DNA of 64,000 nucleotides. Source: Paramarasmius palmivorus. Its lineage: Eukaryota; Basidiomycota; Agaricomycetes; Agaricales; Marasmiaceae. Of this stretch, positions 11,657 to 24,000 are shown piece by piece. Position 1 is the stretch's first letter, and the number at the start of each line of letters is the position of its first letter. The translations under genes were made by a program, and so were the position numbers. The stretch is taken from the NCBI GenBank assembly GCA_037176845.1, contig JAYKXP010000022.1, positions 248,001 to 312,000 of the forward strand, given 5' to 3'. The notes beneath the pieces were generated by a model. The model saw nothing but the letters and a program-made list of their open reading frames with translations. It was not told the DNA's origin and made no database searches.

Positions 11657-11874
11657 AAACTGTACTCACCGTCAGGGCCCCGAGCCAGTCACTGTCAACA
11701 GGAAGAAATGTTCAGGCCCATCAACCTGTAGTATCTGTTTTTCTCCCGCATTTGAATGACCAAGAAGCAAAGACCTCAGGTTAAGTGCCACGCATGGTGT
11801 ACGCAGAAACAATGGATCACCAATTGAAAAACTCGGTGTACATGCACCGGTGTTCGATACGAAGTGGGTGCCTT

Positions 11875-11960
11875 TGACGTGCATTCTTGTTCAAATGCCT
11901 CGGTAGACGATTATCAATATTTGCTTGTCAATGTCATTCCACAAGTCCAGGACATGAAGA
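11875..11960 (+). pseudogene. Echo of the sulfotransferase-like C-terminal tail
   Basis: The plus strand reads ASVDDYQYLLVNV at about 11898-11935, closely resembling the last residues of copy B (MDDYQYLLRHAI), only about 280 bp downstream of the copy B stop. No upstream catalytic motifs accompany it. It is best read as a short relic of a duplicated 3' end. Confidence 0.4.
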
Positions 11961-12056
11961 TAAGCGGTGAGTATGATACAGTGGTATATTCTAACCTGCA
12001 GACCAGAATGTCAGCGATTATTACAAGAGCCATCCCCGTGACGTACACATTTTATC

Positions 12057-12915
12057 TCAGCTGTTGTCCTTCTCAGCAGCCTTTCCAGCTGCTTCTGCCT
12101 CCAGCCTCTTTTCTCGTCTTCGTTTGACATCGGCATTGTATACTCGAGCCATGTTCACTTCCATGACGGTGAGTTGTTCTCGTAAAAACTCCAAGTCTTC
12201 TACGGTGTTCGCTAGAGATGTCTCTGCTGCCTGTAGTTTCGATTTGAGGAGCTCGACGGCGGCAGGGATTTTGTACGAAAGCATGACATTGGCCTATATG
12301 GTAGAGTTTAGCGATGTTCGGTTCCACAGAGTATTCCAACGTACGCCTAGCCAAAGGTACACAGTGTCGGTGTCTTCCAGCTCTGCTTCCGCGAAGAGGG
12401 TATCGTTCAACTCGAACGTCGTTTTCAATGGTTTAGACTCCGATTCCTCATCCAGATCATCATCAAGATCATCTTCCGCGTCCCCGCCTGCCTTCTTTCC
12501 TTCCTAAAACACCGTTCAGCGCGTCATCTTCAGGCATTGGGATTTCGCGCACTTTTCGGTCCCGAAGAAATTCCACCATACTCAAAGTCTTCTTGATATC
12601 GGGAATCTTTTCCTCCAGACCTTGTCGCCTTTGTGTTAGATTGTCATTCATATATCGATACTTGCTGTGTGATGAGGTTCAGTCGAGATCGTCACGAGCT
12701 AAAGGTTGGAAACAACACGCACGATATTGATTCTTGGATGGCTCTTAACGGCCCTTCAGCATCACTATCCGGGCCACCTATGTGCGCCTCTGGGTCGACC
12801 TATGCATTGAAACAAACTTAGTAAATCCGTGTTCGCTGAGATCTGATTGGAAACGTACAATGAATGGTGCTTTGGGTATGCCGCGAGGGTTTTTTTCTCC
12901 AGTTTCGAGCGACAT
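12057..12915 (-). CDS. PAC10: Prefoldin subunit 3
   Basis: Prefoldin alpha-type subunit of the hexameric cytosolic chaperone that passes actin and tubulin to the CCT chaperonin. Exon 1 (12915-12859) encodes MSLETGEKNPRGIPKAPFI; exon 2 (12799-12723) encodes VDPEAHIGGPDSDAEGPLRA; exon 3 continues SKYRYMNDNLTQRRQGLEEK. The last exons give LWLGANVMLSYKIPAAVELL, then a second helix rich in leucine ending REKRLEAEAAGKAAEKDNS. The two long helices around a beta hairpin are the prefoldin fold. All joins preserve frame. It is head-to-head with MRD1, with only 236 bp between the start codons, so the promoter region is probably shared. Confidence 0.93.
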
Positions 12916-13151
12916 TCTTCGTGATACGCGTCTGAGGTATACAGAAATCGATGTTCAAGGTCAAGAAAGAAGGCGAATAAGGTTGGAACCTGGATCTAGA
13001 GCTCAAAGAACAGTGGAGAAAAAGCTTACTAGCGCCCATCACGACCGGTGCAATATGGCGGAGCGCCGGCAAAGGCCGGCCGAGTAACATCAAAAAAATT
13101 TCTCGTTTTCTTAACTTCGACTTTCACCACTACCACCTGCTCATTCGAGCA

Positions 13152-16100
13152 ATGTCTCGACTCATCGTCAAAAATTTACCAACTTATGTTACTCCTGCAC
13201 GACTTCAAGAACATTTCCAACAGAAAGGTGCACCAGCTGGCATTCTCACCGACGTCAAAGTCGCCCGCAAACCCGACGGGACTTCTCGTCGTTTTGGTTT
13301 CGTCGGCTTTTCCAATGAGAAGGAGGCGTTAGCGGCGAAGGAATGGTTTGATAAAACTTTTATCGATTCTACGAAGATCAATGTCGCTATCGTTGAGGTG
13401 AATAGTCTATCCTTATAACCTGACAGGCAACGATACTGACTGATACCTGGAGCTACTAGGGCGCTAAAGATGCACCAACCCCAAGGCCTAATAAGCGGCC
13501 ACGAACGGAGGACGCTACTACACCCTCGGATGCTGCGAAAGCCGAGCTGAAAAAGGCGCGTAAGGATAATAAAGAGGACGGCAAGAAGTCAAAGAAAGAC
13601 AGTCAGATGGCGGAGTTTCTCGAAGTCATGGCTCCCAAGAAGGGTCCCTCTTGGGCTAACGAGGCACAGACACAACCTGAAGCATCCACTAGCGCTAAGA
13701 AGATCGACGACAAGGACGTGGATATGGTTGTCCCTGAAGAAGGGCTATCAGACCTTGACTGGATGAGGCGCAGGATGACAAGCAACGTTGACGAGGCAGA
13801 GAAAGCATTCGAGCAGTCAGATGAAGAGGAAGATGGCAACCGTAACGCAGTAAGTATCCCGACTCTTCGCAACTGTGCACTATTGACGGAGTTTATAGAA
13901 TCCAACAGAAATCGAACCAGAGGAGCCAAAAGACACTACCAAAGAGACCATTCTCCAAACGTCGCGGCTCTTCGTGAGGAATCTTGCCTTTTCCTGTTCA
14001 GAGGATGATTTGCAAGAGCTATTCAGTCCTTACGGTCAGATATCTCAGGTTAGTTCAATCATTTTGATATTTTCTTTTCCTTGCCGAACTTGTAGTTCCA
14101 TGATGATAAGCAGAATAGGGACAACAGACTTGCGAGAATGTTGATCCTCTGGGAAACCGATAGTAGAAATTTTTCTGATATTTTCTCTTTGGTTACTATC
14201 TATGACTCCAAACAGCGATGCTAAGACCTCCGTTTTTCTAGGTGATTATCACGTTCCATTCGTTCTACAAGATGAAATACCTGTATAGGGACATCAGACC
14301 TTTGGGCATGCTGATCCTTCTGGGAAATATCGATAGTAGAAAATTTTTCTGACATTATTCTCCCCGCTTTTCTCGTTTCTCAAATACCAATGCTGACGCT
14401 ACCTTTTTAACAGGTGAATGTCGTATCTTTTCTGTTCAGGGATGTAAAACCAGTATAGGGACAGCAGACCTTTTGGAATGGTGATCTATACGGGAAATCG
14501 ATAGTAGAAATTTTTCTGAGCATTTATTTCTTATATCTAGCTTCACTTGTCTGTGACTGTTACTAATGACTTCTTCCAGGTACACATTCCTTTGGATCCG
14601 GTTACGCGACAGTCCAAAGGCCTTGCATATGTCACGTTTGTTCAGCCAACGGATGCCGCGGCCGCCTATGAAGCACTTGACAGAAAGTCGTTCCAAGGTC
14701 GGCTGCTGCACATCCTGGGTGCGGTAGACAGGAAAGGCAACGTCTCCGTTGAAGATCCAAAGAAGCGAAGCGTCAAGGACGAGAAAGCGGCTAAGCGGAA
14801 AGCCGTGGCCGGGAAGGACTTCAATTGGAGTATGCTCTACATGAATGTACGTGTATCCACTCTTGCAAGTCGATATTTCTGATAAGGGGTCCCATACAGA
14901 GCGATGCTGTAGCTTCTTCTATCGCCGATAGGATGAACATACCTAAAACGTCTATCCTCAATCCCGACGCCGACTCTTCTGACGCTTCCACCAATCCTGC
15001 CGTCAAATTGGCTCTTGCTGAAACTCATATCATCAACGAGACGAAAGCATACCTCGAATCAAACGGCGTAGTTTTGTCAGCATTTTCATCTCGTGCACGA
15101 TCGGATACGACAATCCTGGTCAAGAACATCCCATACGGTACTTCAGAGAGTCAAATAAGCGAGCTCTTTGAACCTCATGGGACAGTTACGCGTGTGCTTG
15201 TACCACCAGCTGGAACAATAGCGGTCGTCGACTTTGACCGACCCGACGAAGCGTCCAAGGCATTCCGTGCTGTTGCGTATCGACGGTTAGGCAACTCAGT
15301 CATCTATCTGGAGAAAGCACCTCTAGGTATTTTCTCCGATACCGAGCCTCAGGTACCAACGCCCGGGACCACCTATGCTCACGCAATCAAGATACCAGAA
15401 CAGGAAGCCGAATCAACAGAAGATGCAGAGCAACCATCGCTGGCAGCAGGAACCACGCTCTTTGTAAAGAACCTAGCGTTCTCCACGACCACAGAGCGTT
15501 TGATGCAGGTATTCCGCAATCTACCCTCATTTGCGTTTGCTCGTGTCCAGATGAAGCCCGATCCGAAGAAGCCAGATGGGAAACTCAGCATGGGCTATGG
15601 GTTTATTGGTTTCAAGGACGTTGAAGGAGCCAAGAAAGCGATGCAGAGTATGCAAGGCTTTGTGTTGGATGGACACGCTTTGCATATCAAATTCGCTGGT
15701 AGAGGCCAGGATCAAGAGGAGGCGGAGAGCAAGGGCGTTGGATCGAAGAGTCGAACTACGAAAATTATCGTCAAGAACGTGCCCTTTGAGGCCACGAAAA
15801 AGGATATCAGGGATCTCTTTGGGTAAGCCGTTACATTCCAGAACTCCCTCGGCTACTTATGTTCCTTTTTCAGTTCACATGGGCACCTCAAATCTGTACG
15901 GTTACCAAAGAAGTTCGACTCACGCACTCGTGGTTTCGCTTTCTTGGAATTTTTAACGAGGCATGAAGCAGAGAACGCTTATAATGCTCTCAAGCATACT
16001 CACTTGCTCGGCCGTCATCTGGTCCTTGAGTGGGCCGAAGAAGGCGAGCAAGACATTGACGCGCTTAGGAAGAAGACTGGAGTGGGTCACGGGTCCGGGC

Positions 16101-16171
16101 AGGACTTGCCAGGACGCAAACGCAAGTTGGATATGGATATCGTTGGAGAGAGCCAGGATGTAGAAGACTGA
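13152..16171 (+). CDS. MRD1: Multiple RRM protein MRD1 (rRNA processing)
   Basis: Nucleolar protein needed for early 35S pre-rRNA cleavage and the 90S pre-ribosome. Five RNA-recognition motifs are visible in order: MSRLIVKNLPTYVTPARLQE with RNP1 RRFGFVGF; SRLFVRNLAFSCSEDDLQEL; TTILVKNIPYGTSESQISEL; TTLFVKNLAFSTTTERLMQV with GYGFIGF; and TKIIVKNVPFEATKKDIRDL with RGFAFLEF. An acidic, lysine-rich linker lies between RRM1 and RRM2, and the tail ends in RKRKLDMDIVGESQDVED. Introns are short except the one at 14049-14579 (531 bp), which lies inside RRM2 and holds a tandem repeat. The frame is intact throughout. Confidence 0.93.
14096..14519 (+). repeat. Degenerate tandem repeat inside the MRD1 RRM2 intron
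   Basis: Three diverged units with a period near 170 bp. The core TAGGGACANCAGAC starts at 14116, 14286 and 14456, and each unit ends in GATAGTAGAAA(A)TTTTTCTGA. Two units also include a pyrimidine tract plus AG followed by GTGA (acceptor-like at 14241 and 14413), resembling the true acceptor at 14579 and the first bases of the next exon. Confidence 0.75.
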
Positions 16172-16546
16172 ACTGACATACTGTACGCGTCGTGTATACT
16201 TCGAACTGAAGTGTTGAAGTGCATTGCAATATTATCAGGGCGTATGGCCGATTTACCTTGGTCTTTGTACAAATTGGGTCTTTGCAGGTCTTTAAAGCTT
16301 TACCTTCTACATCCACCGACATGCAACCATCATACGGCCAGTCTCGTTTCATTGTTCTTATAGGTCCAAGCATTCATGAGACGAGGAATGCACGGGGATA
16401 GCTCTTACGACTGCACGTCTATTGTTCCGACCACTCCAGTTTAAAAAGGATGCGGAGGACTGAAAAGAGGAGAATAACACCTCACGATTCGTCTGCCTGG
16501 GTCTGGTACACATTCCTATCTATCTATAAATGCCTTCGCTCATACA
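16172..16546. other. Intergenic, no gene seen
   Basis: About 375 bp between the MRD1 stop and the next start codon. It presumably holds the MRD1 3' UTR and the promoter of the disordered-protein gene. A TATCTATAAATG sequence at 16519-16530 lies close to the start and may act as a TATA element. Confidence 0.4.
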
Positions 16547-17740
16547 ATGCCTTGCAGACATTACATGGCTGTCGACAAAAGTCCCTCTGGAAAGAGGAAG
16601 AGGTTGAGCACCGAAAGCAAGACTAGGTCCAACTCTCGAGATTCAAGTCCAGAGAAGCGCAGTCGTTTTCGACATGAACCGACCGGTCTGCACTTTTCAC
16701 TCGGAAGCACTGGCGGAAGAACGATCTACAATCACCATTCGGTCACACCCGCAGATCGCGATGAAGCAGACATCCTTGCGAGAAAGCATAACGCGTGCAC
16801 CGCAAGCGAAGACACTGAAGTCATCTGCAAAGAGCAGAAGGAGGAGAAAGTGGAAAGAGAGAAGAAAGCGGAAGGAGAGAAAGAGAAAGTGGAGAAAGTG
16901 GAAGGCGAGAAGGAGAAGAAAGTGAATGTGGAGAAGGAGACCAGTGTACCTAGGCTGAGCAAAGAGGAAGTGGATGTGAGGCAAGTTCAGTCTTCGTTGC
17001 ATTGATGCAGTTGCTAACGCTCTTACCTTAGTGTGAAGCCAACACCTCAAGAGGTTGAGAGGCCTGTTCACGAAGAACCACAAGCTGAACCTTGCACGCC
17101 GACAACAGACCATTCTTCGTCCCCAACAACTCGCACAGCACAGCCAAAGCCAACTATCCGGCACTTACTGGCGGCAGCTGTCTTCATTGGTGACTTGGAC
17201 CCTTCAATCCTGAACGAGCCGTGGATGAAAACCGAGCCTTCTCAAAGTAATGGAGATTCAGCGTACACTCCCCTCGACACAAACACTCCTCCACCTACCA
17301 GTGCAATTCGTTTTGAACCAGATCACAGTCCAGTGAACGTGGCGTACCAAACAACACAAGAGGACGACATACTTGGCCAGTGGCTGGATGGTATCAGAAG
17401 ATCGCGAGAGCGAAACCCTCTTTTCAGAATTCAGGGGATTTTTACGCGTCCTGATGCTCACGGTCAACCCGAGCCGTCTTTGCACGGAGGGGTAACAAAG
17501 CACAGAGCTCGTGCCAACTCCGTTTGTGGTTCGCCAAGCCACAATGAGACGTTGGACGAGGAAGCTATGGACAGGATCCGAATGCCTCCACCTCCACTTC
17601 CGGACAAGATTCATAGGCCACTAACGTCGAGCGGTGGCCAGTCCGGTAACTCCCGTTCAATCTTGGGGCGAGCCAGGGCAAATTCGTTACCCTCTCGTCG
17701 CGTTCGATTCCACGACGAAGTGGAGTATTGGCCAATATAA
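16547..17740 (+). CDS. Disordered protein with RVxF PP1-docking-like motif
   Basis: No known family was recognised. Two exons, 16547-16980 and 17032-17740, are joined through a GC-AG intron; a GT-AG alternative would give an early stop. The start may instead be the in-frame ATG at 16565. The protein (about 380 residues) is predicted to be mostly disordered. It has a basic Arg/Ser N-terminus, a highly charged E-K-x repeat stretch (about residues 95-135), a Pro/Ser/Thr-rich middle with HLLAAAVFIGDLDPSIL, and a C-terminus with two RARANS repeats. It ends SRRVRFHDEVEYWPI. The RVRF core fits the K/R-V-x-F docking motif for protein phosphatase 1, and the context recalls GADD34-type PP1 regulators; this is inference only. 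Confidence 0.7.
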
Positions 17741-18018
17741 CTCCGGTATCACTTCACGTTCACACCAACACCAATCAATGCTTCTCACGCAATAGTACTT
17801 CGATAACAGAAGTGCATACGTATGCTTAACATGACCAAAGTATGTAGCTATAGTAGACTGTAGTGTAGTGAAATATGTAAACCTATGTCAATGCAATGTA
17901 GCTTGTGAATCGAGTGCATAGTCCAAGTCTAAATGATGATAGGAATGTTCAATGTAGGGGTCATAGTAAGTAGCAAAATGATGTGGTGAACGAAATGACG
18001 AGTAAACCTTCAAACCCT

Positions 18019-20370
18019 CTACCCCCGTTTCAATTTCTTTCCGGCCGGGCTTGGGGATACAGGTTCCTCTAGGGCACTATACGAACGCTTGGCTGGGGTC
18101 TTGGGATCCACAGAACCAACGGGGCTACCATGGCCATAGCTTGCAGGAACTGTCATCGTCTGGTTATGAGACTTTGTCCTCCCAAAGGCACGTTTCTTTC
18201 CAGCGTCAATCGGAGCGACATTGTCGATGCTGCCCAAGGGTGTTATCTTGGGCGTGGATGGCTCTGTAAGAGTAGGTGACATAGCTCGAAGCGACCAGTC
18301 TGGTTCGTCTTCGCCATCGTCGTCTGGTGTCATCAAGATATCCGCAAGAGACAAGTTTGATTCGCATAGGGCCCGGTAGCCATGTTGCACTACTCCAACA
18401 TACCTGGAATAGAGGTGAATGCATGCAAAAGATAGATAGTGAATCATACGAACAAGGACTTCTTGGAGTAAATCTGGAGCTTATATTCTGCAAACACGGG
18501 CGGGCGAAGTGTAGAGTAGTCACCGTTACGAGCTTTGAACGACCCTGTGCATCTTGTGTGAGACTCGTTACAGATACGAGAAAAGGGCCAATCACATACT
18601 TGATGGTTCTGATTTCTTGTAGAACCTGACAGATTCAAGTGGGTTTTTGGACTTCATACCGTAGTGCATGAGCGTTAAGTCGACGATGATGTCTTCTTCT
18701 GTGAGCTCTGCAAGGTCAATCCAGGTGCCGTCAACCACGCCGTCTTTGAACTTATTTCTGATTGCTGCAAGAATGGCCGAAGCAGTTACATTTGCCTTGA
18801 CATATTCTGCGTCGTCGCCTTTCCAGGGAAAGCACTTAAAATCGGCCAGGCGATAGAGATCCCGGTCGTGCATACGAGCAAAGATGGCTTGTGCAGGTGC
18901 TAATCTCTGTGAATTGCAACTAATGTCAAATCAGGCTGGGGAAGAAGCAACGGAACGCACCTCATCCTCTGATTCCTCTATTCTCTCCATGATTGAGTCG
19001 GTAAGGTGGACATATCTCTTGGGGTTGAACACGGAGTCGGAGATCTTCAAGAAGGGATCGGCGAGAAGGAGGGCGTCGATGAACATGTATTCGATGGCTT
19101 TGGCTACGTGACTATTAGTTTGATTGCTTCAAGAAATCATTGGTACATACCTGTTTTGTGATTGTAGACCATCTTGTGCAACTCAAACCTGTTCTCCCCG
19201 ATTTTGTAGATGTTGTTGACTTCCTTACAGTCGTAACAAATCTCATTGTTTATGACTCGAGCTGATCCTATGATCCTAAGCTACCAGTCAGTCTGTGATT
19301 TTGCCCTAATCTGCTGGGATACGTACCTCTGAATATCAAGATTAACTTTGTGTCCTACCATAAGAGAATCTCGGACGATGTAGTCAAACCTGGACCAAGG
19401 TTAGCGTGGCATTAAAACATTAGGACCACAGATGAAGGCGCACTTGTCTACATCAAGACCATTGCGCTTGTTGGCAACTATGTCGAACAGGAAGGGTTTC
19501 TCGTCACTACCTTTTGTTATTAGCATAGGGAGCCCACTTGAAGTGAATTGGACTTACGGGTTACACTGCTTAGGCTCACCAGCAATTAGAGCCTTGATAA
19601 ATCTTCTATCGGCGTCAGGCATGTCGATCTTCTTCGCTGTAATGAGATCGTCGAACATGAGTTCTGAACCCTGCTCATGCTGCCAAGCTTTATCCGGCCT
19701 GTCGACAGGCTTCAACGTCAGTTCCTCTGTGCAACAAATGACGGTCCACGGATTAACTCACTTGGCTTTGGGCATGAACATGGAATCAAAAACGTGCGAC
19801 ATAGGGCCATGGCCGAGGTCGTGGCATAATCCAGCAACATGCACACAATCGACATCACGAGCTGTGATCCCCAGGTCGGGTTGCGCCCTTTGTAACTGGA
19901 GTGCCATTTCGCGCGCCAGATGTCCGACACCTGCAACATCATGAGGGCCTTTCCACGATTGGGCTGAGCAGGAGTGCGCACCTAAACAGTGTTCGAACCG
20001 ATTGTGACTGGCATTAGGCCAGACATAAGGAGTCGTTCCCAGTTGTTTGACTTTACGAAGTCGCTGAAAGTGCCGCCTAAACGCCGAAAAGTATGAACAG
20101 TGAGCAAGCGATGTTTTTAGACGATGATTTCATGAGAAGACGCGTGCCCTGCTGTGCACGACACGCGTCTTCTCAAGCACATGAACACTCACGAATCGAC
20201 GACACGACATCCTAACGAGCTAAGTTTAACTGTTAAAACCAGTCGATATTGAGTACCGGCACGATAGATATGCTTCTAGGCAACGTACCGTAATTGTGAA
20301 CGGGACACTTGATCTGCCTCATACAGGAGTCGGAACCTGAGACTTCGTTTGAAGCTTGCAGGGATTGCAT
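18019..20370 (-). CDS. SAMHD1-like HD-domain dNTP phosphohydrolase
   Basis: Multi-exon gene. Near the start it reads [42 protein letters not shown] and [11 protein letters not shown]. It then gives the metal-binding HD motif [20 protein letters not shown]. Downstream come [32 protein letters not shown] and [20 protein letters not shown]. These match SAMHD1, which cleaves dNTPs to nucleoside and triphosphate. No SAM domain is seen at the N-terminus, as is usual for fungal homologues. The C-terminal tail (about 110 residues) is Ser/Pro/Thr-rich and ends KKLKRG, a possible nuclear signal. The start at 20370 is preferred; an in-frame ATG at 20445 exists. The intron at 20192-20077 contains a strong hairpin. 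Confidence 0.85.
20133..20175. repeat. Perfect 14-bp inverted repeat (hairpin) in an intron
   Basis: TGAGAAGACGCGTG at 20133-20146 is the exact reverse complement of 20162-20175, with a 15-nt loop. Each arm contains ACGCGT, the MluI cell-cycle box core. It lies inside the second intron of the SAMHD1-like gene. Confidence 0.8.
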
Positions 20371-21098
20371 CGAATCGCTGTTCTCTTCGATTGAGAATAG
20401 ATGAATAAGCGCAACAAGGAAGGTGAAAGTATTAAGGAGTAACAAAGGTGGGAGGAGAGGGGTTTATATCTCTTCGAACAAAGGGCCCCCGTTTGAGAGG
20501 AGATGGAAGTCAAAAGTAAGAGACAGATTCCATATTTGGCAGTGGCAGTGCCCTGTTTATCCGAGGCAGTTTCGACAATTTGAATTTCGCTGGCTTTGAC
20601 ACGAAGGAACAGCAAAGCCAAAGCATTGGTACCAAACACTTCTGGAAGCTCAAGAAGTTCCAGCGAACTTTACTGTCTAAAGGCTGTGCGAGGAATATTA
20701 TTCTAACGGAACGCCCAAACATACGTCGACGGTCGAACGTCAACGCATTGAAACGTTGACGGTTGACCTGATCGAAGACGCTGCCGCTACACTTTACAGC
20801 TTTACATCTTCTTTACATCTCACTGCATCCTAGTGTGTAAAATGCGATTGAATGCCCGGCTGAGAGCCGGGGGGCAAACGTACGTGAGTGTACACAGCGG
20901 GCAGAGGCGATATAAACAGTGAATGATTCCAAAACATTACGAGACGAGAGGCTAAGTAAATGCGATGATTGATGATGGAAGTCGATATAACGAAGTGTGA
21001 GAGAGGACTATGAGATACAAGAGAAAGAGGTAGAAATAAACAATGCTGAGTATCCTTCATTAAACGAGAAGAATGGTGGTAAGAAAAGCGAATCAGCT
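20371..21098. other. Intergenic, no gene seen
   Basis: About 730 bp between the SAMHD1-like start and the 3' end of the tandem-Myb gene. It contains a short inverted motif CGTCAACG/CGTTGACG near 20737-20753. No coding sequence can be supported. Confidence 0.4.
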
Positions 21099-24000
21099 TC
21101 AGCAGGAATCAAGAATATGTGCACCATCCCAACTAGCTCTCTTCCGTTTGTTGTCGCTCCTGAGCATCAAGTCTTGTGGATTGACAGCGCTTTGTCCACG
21201 ATGATGTCCTAGCCCTGGCGTAGACATCATCCTACTTGGGAGTATACTGGATGGCGCAATCATCCCATTAGTATGAGAAGGCCCCATACCGCGACCTCTT
21301 ATGACATGTCCACCATTTTGGATGACACCCTTGACACCTACACCATTAACACCAGTCCCACTGACCACCCGACGTCCTGACAAGGAAGAAGATGAATTGG
21401 CCATCTCATGCCCTGATGTCGAAAACCCAGTCGGCGTCTCAGTTTTCGGTAAAGACGATGCCAAGGATTGGGCAAGATCGAGGGCTTGCCTATAGTTTTG
21501 TGACTCGTCCATCATTGGTGGAGGCATTATTCCGCCATAATGCAGATCCAAAAACGGTACGTGGTTCATATCTGCTGCTTGTGGTGTCGAAGCATCGCCA
21601 GTATGCTGAGCATTGGCGGCAAGGTGTGCTGATTGAGATACCTGAGCGAGGAAAAGGGAGGAGAATGAGGGCGGATTGTGACGTATTGGGGAAGAGATGA
21701 TCGTCTGCTCTTGCGGTTGATGTGCGGTGTCCAAGGAGTTTGGGATGGATATTGGGGAAGGCATATCAGGCCTGAACACTCGTCTGTCTGCCAAAACATC
21801 TGGTTGCGAGTTGGCATGGTGAATTTGTGATGGCCTCCCGGTTACGTTCTTCTCCCCTGGCGGAACAGAGATGGATCTTCCATGGTGAGAAGAGAACTGG
21901 CCATAGTTCAACGACCGCTTACGCAACTGCCTGGATTGGGTGACCGGTGTTGCGGGAGGTGTTATGTGTGCTTCACCTGACATGTCGACGATGTCGTCTA
22001 GGTTGAGCCTTGTGTCTGACATTACAGACTGAGATCTCTGCGGAACATGATTTAGATGTTTATGTTGGTTGGCTTCTTTTGGCGGAGAATGGATGCCCAA
22101 GTCCAGTATGTCGACATCAATTCCTGAATCATCCACAGATTCATTCGGCCCAACACCGTTGTGGCGGTCTTCGAGCGTGATGCCAGTCAGCTCGATCTCG
22201 TCAATCCCTGGTAACGCCGGCGTGTGAAGCTGCATGGGATTGATCCCTGCAGACGGTCCCATCCCCGACAAACCCAAACCCATGGTTTGCCTCCCGTCAG
22301 CACCGAAATCAGAGCCATAATACGAATTCTGTGGTTGGTGTGTCCGCGCGCCAAATATAAGGTCACCAGCGTAATCGGAGTGATGAGTGAAACCACGGAA
22401 GCCACTGCTCGGAGGAAACATTTCGTCCGAGAATGTTGATCTCGACTCTCCTATACCAACTTCAGATGAAAAGTCATGTGGATTGGCAGTTGGCATGAGG
22501 TCGTAACGCTCAAAGATGCCATGGTTGAGATGGTGTAACGAGAATGGTGATGCTGGCGAAAGTCCTCCGTCAAGGAGGGGTGAGGACATACTCCCGCTGC
22601 TATCCAGCCGGGGATTGGCAGAGAACCAGTCTTGGGTACCCCATGCTGACTTGCCGATCATACCCATGCCACCAACAATTCCTTCGTTTCTGCCTTGGAA
22701 TGGAGAGGACTGAGAAGATAGGAGATAGTCCGAGGAAAGATGCGATGAAGTCGGGGAACCAGCCCATGCATTATGAGAATGAGTAGGAGTATCCAATCCT
22801 GAGGACCACGTCTGTGATTGGGCATCAACTTCCGACTGGGAGTTGCTTCCCGGGAAATCGGCCAATGCTAAGGAATCCGAAAGTGTGTCGGTATCCATGC
22901 TGATAAGACCCATATCGTCATCGTCCATAAAATCTTTCACGATCGAGTTTGGCATGGGGAATTTCCCAGGAAGCGCTGTTAGAGGACTGCTGTTCGATCG
23001 AGTTGTACGCGCTGTTCTAGTGACCATTTCGTCGTCGTCGCTATCCTCGTCCTCTGACGGAGTAGCACTTTGGGGTACGCTCTTTGTGCCTCCACGGAGT
23101 AACCCCTGACTAGTGTTGCGCCGCTTCCTGCGATGTGTGGCGGTAGTGGACATCGACAATTGGTCGTCTGTCGCGGCGCGGATGGGTATTCTCGCCTGCG
23201 CCAACGTAGAGCCCGACGATTCCCCGGGAGTCGTCGGTTTCTTCTTTGCAGCGTTTCGCGGCTTGTATCCTGCTGCTTCGTAAAGGTCAGGATACGCATT
23301 CCTGAACCTGTCTCTGAGATCTGTAGAACGTCTGTTCTGGGCTTGGAATATAGGGTCTTTCACAATGGTAGCCCAAACAGTACCGTGCTTCTCGTAACCA
23401 GCTTTGAGGGCACGATCCTCTTCTTCGGTGAAAGGTCGACGCTTCTTGCTACGTGTCTTCTCGAATAGTGACGACCCATCAGGCAGCGTGGAGCGTACTT
23501 TGCTTGATAAATGAGTGCGAGCATTGGGATAGTGCTGCTTGTAAGCGTCTGGGAAATATGTTCGGAATCTGACGGGCTCGCTCGTTAATTGACGTAAAGT
23601 AAGAAATCATACGACGTACCTGTCTTTGAGATCGACGGGAGACCTGTTATCGAAAGTAAATTCTGGGTCACCGAGGATCGTCTTCCAGTTGCCGACTCCA
23701 TGCTATGTGCGTCTCCAAGTCAGCATATTAAGCCAGTAGCATGAGTTGCCAATGCACACCTTGTTACACCCATCCACGAGCATTTGCGTCTCGTCCTGAG
23801 TCCACCTCTTTCTCTGCTTCTTGACTCCCGTCTCCTCGTCTGCATCCGTCGCGATCTTCCTCATTTTCCCTTTCTTCTCAGGCATCAAACACGTCTCCGC
23901 CACATGCATTTCAATGCCGGTGTCGTCACGAAAACTCCATGCGCTCTCTGGTACGACTCTGGGGGATGAAGCCATGGCCATTGAGACACGTCGCTGTTTT

